Origin: Flaveria trinervia | Taxonomy: Eukaryota; Streptophyta; Magnoliopsida; Asterales; Asteraceae | DNA length: 64,000 nt | NCBI GenBank assembly: GCA_025506515.1 | Contig: JACCIX010000894.1 | Coordinates: forward strand, 67,501 to 131,500 | Direction of reading: 5' to 3' | Shown here: in pieces, positions 59,984 to 64,000 of the stretch | Layout of the letters: every line of letters starts with the position of its first letter | Position numbering within the stretch: the first letter of the stretch is position 1 | Notes under the pieces: generated by a model | The model's database searches: none | What the model was told of the DNA's origin: nothing | What the model saw: the letters and a program-made list of their open reading frames with translations, nothing else | Position numbers and translations under genes: made by a program

Positions 59984-60700
59984 TGTTGATACATATGTAC
60001 CTAGATCCGGATCTAAATGTAATATGTTGTAATGTCTTACGCTTATGTAAGTGTCGGGTACTTAATGAAATGATATGATGGTTATGTTATAATGTTTATG
60101 TATTTCATTAATGAGTTGGTGACTTGATTATATAGGTTGTGAATGTTTGAATTGATTTACATAAGGTTTAATAGTGAATACAATTCAAACTTGAGTTGGT
60201 GAAGTTCTCATGCGTCCGACAGGTCCATATGTCTTAACAGTAGTGATGCGTCCAATGGCCATGCGACTGAGTGTCCATGCGCCTAAATAGTCCATACGCC
60301 TGAACAACTTCATGCGTCTAACTCAGTCACACGACTGAATGATCTGTCGTGCGAATGGATCAAACGCATGGCTCAATCGCATGAATGACGAGATAATGGT
60401 TCAGACGCACGAATGAGCAACCCTAACCTATAAATACCACCTAAGTCGTGGAAAAAGTAGATGATTGATTCCTATTCGACTCCAAACGCACCCTAGCAGT
60501 CCAGAAGCCTCCAAGCTCGTACTCCAAGTTCATAGAATGCAACAGATCGATTCTAATCGATTGTTAACGTAGATTCGATACCTTATTGTTTCTACATGCG
60601 TTCTCACTGATTGGATCGCCAATCAAATAGGATTCCGCACTATTTGGTTTGGTTTACACATTAATCAGTTTGTATTTCGTTTATATACTAGATCCTAACA
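59984..60700 (+). repeat. Copia-2 3' LTR (717 bp)
   Basis: It is near-identical to 37717-38434, with the same motif array (about 60200-60415) and TATA box (60429-60436). The TTCTT duplication follows at 60701-60705. Confidence 0.94.
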
Positions 60701-60705
60701 TTCTT

Positions 60706-61938
60706 GGTATTCATGACGAAGAAGATGAAGATTTGGAAACCGTAGCAAGTTTTCTATATGAGTTACGTATATGTAATAGAAACGAAAGTCATCTTCTAAA
60801 GGAATTGGTGTTGATGATGATGATGATGATAGAAGTTGTATTCTTTCTAGTTTTAGGTTACGTATATGTAACTGTGAATTACATATGAGAAAATATGGGT
60901 TATATCGAGTTATATATACATAACTGTAGTTTTATATTTGTAACTCATAGTTATATATATATAACCAAAAGATTTTCAGTTCCAAAGTTCTCAATCCTTC
61001 TTCCTCACATTTGATTTTTTCTTAGTTCTTTTGTCAAATTATGTTTACTTATAAATAAACCTCACTTTTACATGTGGGTTGGATTAATTTAAATTATACA
61101 TGCAACACACGGTGGCAATAAATATGTAACTAGTATGTAACAGGTTACAAAAATGTACAAGTTGTGATTAATTATTTTACAATGAAATGAAAGTGATGAT
61201 GATGGACTTGAAAGAAAATTGAGGATGAACTTGAATATGACGAGGATGTTGGGTTGAAAAGTATGATGCGTCAATAATGAAGAGACAATAGTGAATATAG
61301 GTTTACATACATGTAAGCAAATGAATACATATATATAAGTTTGTGGGTTATCTTATATGTAAAAAAAGGTTTACATACTATGCTTACATTTTAGATGATG
61401 AGACTAGAGAAAGAGAGAGGGTGAGATCAAGAACAATTAAGGCTATAATAAAACTACATAATGTAAACAACTGATGGTTTAGTTTTTTTTATATGTAGTT
61501 TTTGTCGTTACATGTATGTATCTTAGTAGTTTTATTATCACATTTCTTATTTAAAATATGATTACATATACGTAAGCATGTCTATTAAATAAATGTAAAA
61601 GTATTTCAAGCATTTGTGAACAAGTGATTGATTAATAGATCTCTTGTTTGTTATTTCCCCTTTTTATATTTTTTTCTTCTTGTTATGGAAAAATTTAGAA
61701 ATGGATATGAGATAGAAAAGAGAATGCATATTTTTAAAAGATTATTAGTTATCTAGTATTTCCAAAGTTAAACCAATTTTAGTGTTCCTAAATACCCTTT
61801 AGACCTTTTAGTTACATTCTTTAAATATCATTTAATTACGATAATGCCACTGTTCAATCCTAGCATAGATAAAAAAATCAAGGGTTCTGAAATGATTTTA
61901 TGGTTTTAATTATAATGTGGTTTTCAATGGAACCCTCC

Positions 61939-61940
<2 letters not shown>
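60706..61940. mobile_element. Possible inverted-repeat DNA element, right part
   Basis: AT-rich sequence with no convincing coding region. It ends with the inverted match to 37085 (CCCTCCTC at 61933-61940) and then enters GT and TA microsatellites. It contains several TTATATATATAACC-like short palindromes near 60900-60965. Its origin as a DNA transposon is a proposal based on the inverted ends only. Confidence 0.4.
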
Positions 61941-61971
<31 letters not shown>

Positions 61972-62018
61972 TGTGGTGTGTATATATATAATATATATAT
62001 ATATATTATATATATATA

Positions 62019-62103
<85 letters not shown>
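61941..62103. repeat. GT and TA microsatellites
   Basis: About 27 bp of GT repeats are followed by about 120 bp of interrupted TA repeats, directly outside the right inverted end. Exact lengths may be unreliable. Confidence 0.9.
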
Positions 62104-62841
62104 ATTTCATTATTTTTATTAACTCCATACTTTTATTATATCATATTTTTGTATTTCACGTAGTACTATCGTGAAATTTTAATCTATTGAATGGTACGCG
62201 ATCGTTTAATTATGATGGTTATTTATTGGTCCATGATAATATATTTTATACTTTATTGAGGTTGGGCATATATATATATGTATATATATATGTATATATA
62301 TATACATATACATATATGTGTATATATACATGTAACATATATAAGAGGTGTGTGTATCTTTTGTTGTGGATATGGCTAAAATAGTGGAAAAAAATATGGT
62401 TTATAAGAGGTGTGTAAGGATTATGTTTGGATGTTGACGCAACCAAAGATCTCTCAGCATACACATATGAAATGCAAGAAAAGTTAATTCGAAAGATTTG
62501 ATATAACTTAAGGAATTTTACTAAGTATCAAATCTTCCGAAGCCAAAAGACCAAATATTTCAAAGCCAAAGATGAAGTCTTCCAAGCCAAGAGACTGATT
62601 TCTTTAGAAGACATTTTCTCTAACTCACTTTTGATAAAAGCTAAACCATTTTCTGCTATCATCTCTGAAGACTCACCAACTTCGAGTTCGTGAAAAGTCC
62701 ATACTTTTGTCAACTTAGATTAAGGTTTTAGAGTCTGTAACTTTCTTCTTTTATACTTTTATCCTTTTTGTATTAGATAAGTATGTGAGCTATGACATGT
62801 TATAGTCATTAGTCAAAAGACAAATCTGTCTTTTGACTTTA
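62104..62841. other. AT-rich intergenic stretch
   Basis: No gene is seen. It includes a TATATG-type microsatellite at about 62265-62335. The minus-strand frame at 62528-62713 (61 residues) has no recognisable motif. The last bases CTTTA (62837-62841) should be the target duplication of the LTR that follows. Confidence 0.6.
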
Positions 62842-64000
62842 TGTAACACCCGGTTATTTATCTATTTTGAGGTCGACAAAGAAAGAAAAGAAATAAAGTC
62901 CAAAGTCGAGGGACCAAACTCGTCAACGAGGGAAAGTGGAAATGTGGTGATATGTGTAGGGAGAGGGCAACCATACTCTCCCCACACACTCACATTTCAG
63001 CCAAGAAAAAAGAGGAGAAGAGAGAAAGGAAGAAAAGAAGAAGAAGTGTTGGTTCGGGTTGGTTCGAGTGGCCAAAATCGTTGAGACGCGAGTCAAATCG
63101 AAGCTCTTCTCATTGTGGTTGTTTTTGTGAGTTCTAGGACCCCTCTTTTACATGTTTTTGAATGATTTGGGGCTGGAACACATCTGAAAATCAGGTTTTT
63201 GGTGTGTGTTTGTGTTTGACCCGTTTGTGTATGTGTATGTGTGTGTATGATGTGCTTGAGCCTTGTTTGTGAGCTTGTGTGTGCTTGAATGGTGTTGTGG
63301 TATGCATCCCTAAGGTTTAGGATGGTCGATTTGGGCTTAGAATGGGTTTAGATAAGCTTGGAGGTTGAAAATGGCAGATTGTGTTCGGGATGAACTGCAT
63401 TCTGCATCAGCTAGGGCTAGGCAACCGACTGGAGGCCATACGGCCAAATGAGGAGCGATTGGGGTCCATTCGCACGAATGGGAGTTCATTCGCATGATTG
63501 GGACCAGTCGCATGGGGAGTCAAGCGACTGAGGGTCCAGTCGCATAAGTGCTCATCCGCATTAGTTCCATCCGCATGGGAGTCCATTCGCATGATTAGGT
63601 GTTCATTCGCATGAGTGTTCATCCGCATTGGTTCATTCGCATGATGCTCAGTCGCATGGAGGTCATCGACTTAAGGGTGTCCATACGCCTGAATAGGGCT
63701 GTTGCACCCGAGGAGAAGTGTAGTTTGACTTCTAACTTTCGGGGGAAAGTACAGATGTAAGTTTTGATGTAAAGCTTCCCATAAGAGCATGTAAGATGAG
63801 GATTGAGGCCTTAGAGAGCATGTTGGGCATGATGATGATAATGATGTTGCATGATTATGCATGTTATGTATGTATGATGTTGCCATGTATGATGTTGATA
63901 GTTGTGTATGTTATGTTCCTATTATGATGTATGTTTATCTTTCCGTGGCTTTACGTGTTATGTTAATGAATGAACCGAAGTATTATGTAACATAAAGCAA
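62842..64000 (+). repeat. Gypsy-B-type LTR entering from the right edge (partial)
   Basis: It starts TGTAACACCCGG and follows the Gypsy-B LTR landmarks: the fixed run up to CTCACATTTCAGCC, the GTGAGTTCTAGGACCCC phrase, TGCATCCCTAAGG, and a motif array at about 63440-63690. It is a distinct subfamily, clearly diverged from B1 and B2. The window ends inside it, so whether it is solo or part of a full element is unknown. Confidence 0.88.

Larger units (their letters stand above)
37717..60700 (+). mobile_element. Copia-2: Ty1/copia element with third ORF
   Basis: Its LTRs at 37717-38434 and 59984-60700 start TGTTGATACATATG and end GATCCTAACA. They are flanked by a perfect TTCTT duplication (37712-37716 and 60701-60705). 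The internal order is gag, protease, integrase, RT, RNase H, a long spacer and ORF3, which Gypsy-B2 splits. Without B2 it is about 14.1 kb, very long for a copia element. All frames are broken. Confidence 0.95.

Noticed and set aside
60649..60888. Small plus-strand protein of 79 residues
   Set aside because: It begins inside the Copia-2 LTR, crosses the insertion boundary and has a poly-Met run from ATG repeats. It is not conserved coding sequence.
61900..62163. Frame of 87 residues rich in Tyr-Ile
   Set aside because: It is a translation of GT and TA microsatellites.
62528..62713. Possible small host gene on the minus strand
   Set aside because: It is a single 61-residue frame with no recognisable motif, promoter or exon neighbours in AT-rich sequence. 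It is not supported.

Overview
The window is a stretch of flowering-plant nuclear DNA made almost entirely of nested LTR retrotransposons. No host gene, rRNA or intact tRNA gene was found. The evidence for a plant is chromodomain-bearing Ty3/gypsy elements of the Tekay/Del type, initiator-Met-tRNA primer sites, Ty1/copia elements with a large third ORF, a short T-rich GT-AG intron and many AT microsatellites. From memory, not checked here, third-ORF proteins of this kind are common in predicted proteomes of Asteraceae.

Left half (1-35026): a tandem Ty3/gypsy array called Gypsy-A here. It reads internal copy 1 (cut by the left edge, 1-4529), a shared 2.45-kb LTR (4530-6981), internal copy 2 (6982-12377) and a second LTR (12378-14509 resuming at 34603-35026). 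That last LTR is split by a minus-strand Ty3/gypsy element, Gypsy-B1 (14510-34597, target duplication AAAAG). The gag gene of B1 is in turn split by a minus-strand Ty1/copia element, Copia-1 (20487-32128).

Right half (35027-64000): a truncated relative of the Gypsy-B LTR (35027-37029) abuts a TA microsatellite. Next comes a possible inverted-repeat DNA element (37085-61940). It holds a plus-strand Ty1/copia element, Copia-2 (37717-60700, target duplication TTCTT), whose third ORF is split by Gypsy-B2 (48006-56890, target duplication TGTCA). The right edge enters another Gypsy-B-type LTR (62842 onward).

All coding regions are damaged by stops and frameshifts, so nothing here looks autonomously active. 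Three observations stand out. (1) In both copia elements the spacer between pol and the third ORF holds a dense array of the short palindrome-like motif that also fills that element's own LTR, followed by a TATAAATA box. This looks like a second, LTR-like internal promoter for ORF3. (2) Related ACTGAA-core motif arrays occur in unrelated Ty3 and Ty1 elements. (3) Gypsy-A carries a 91-bp GT-AG segment exactly between gag and protease that the related Gypsy-B lacks. It looks like an intron controlling Gag versus Gag-Pol output.
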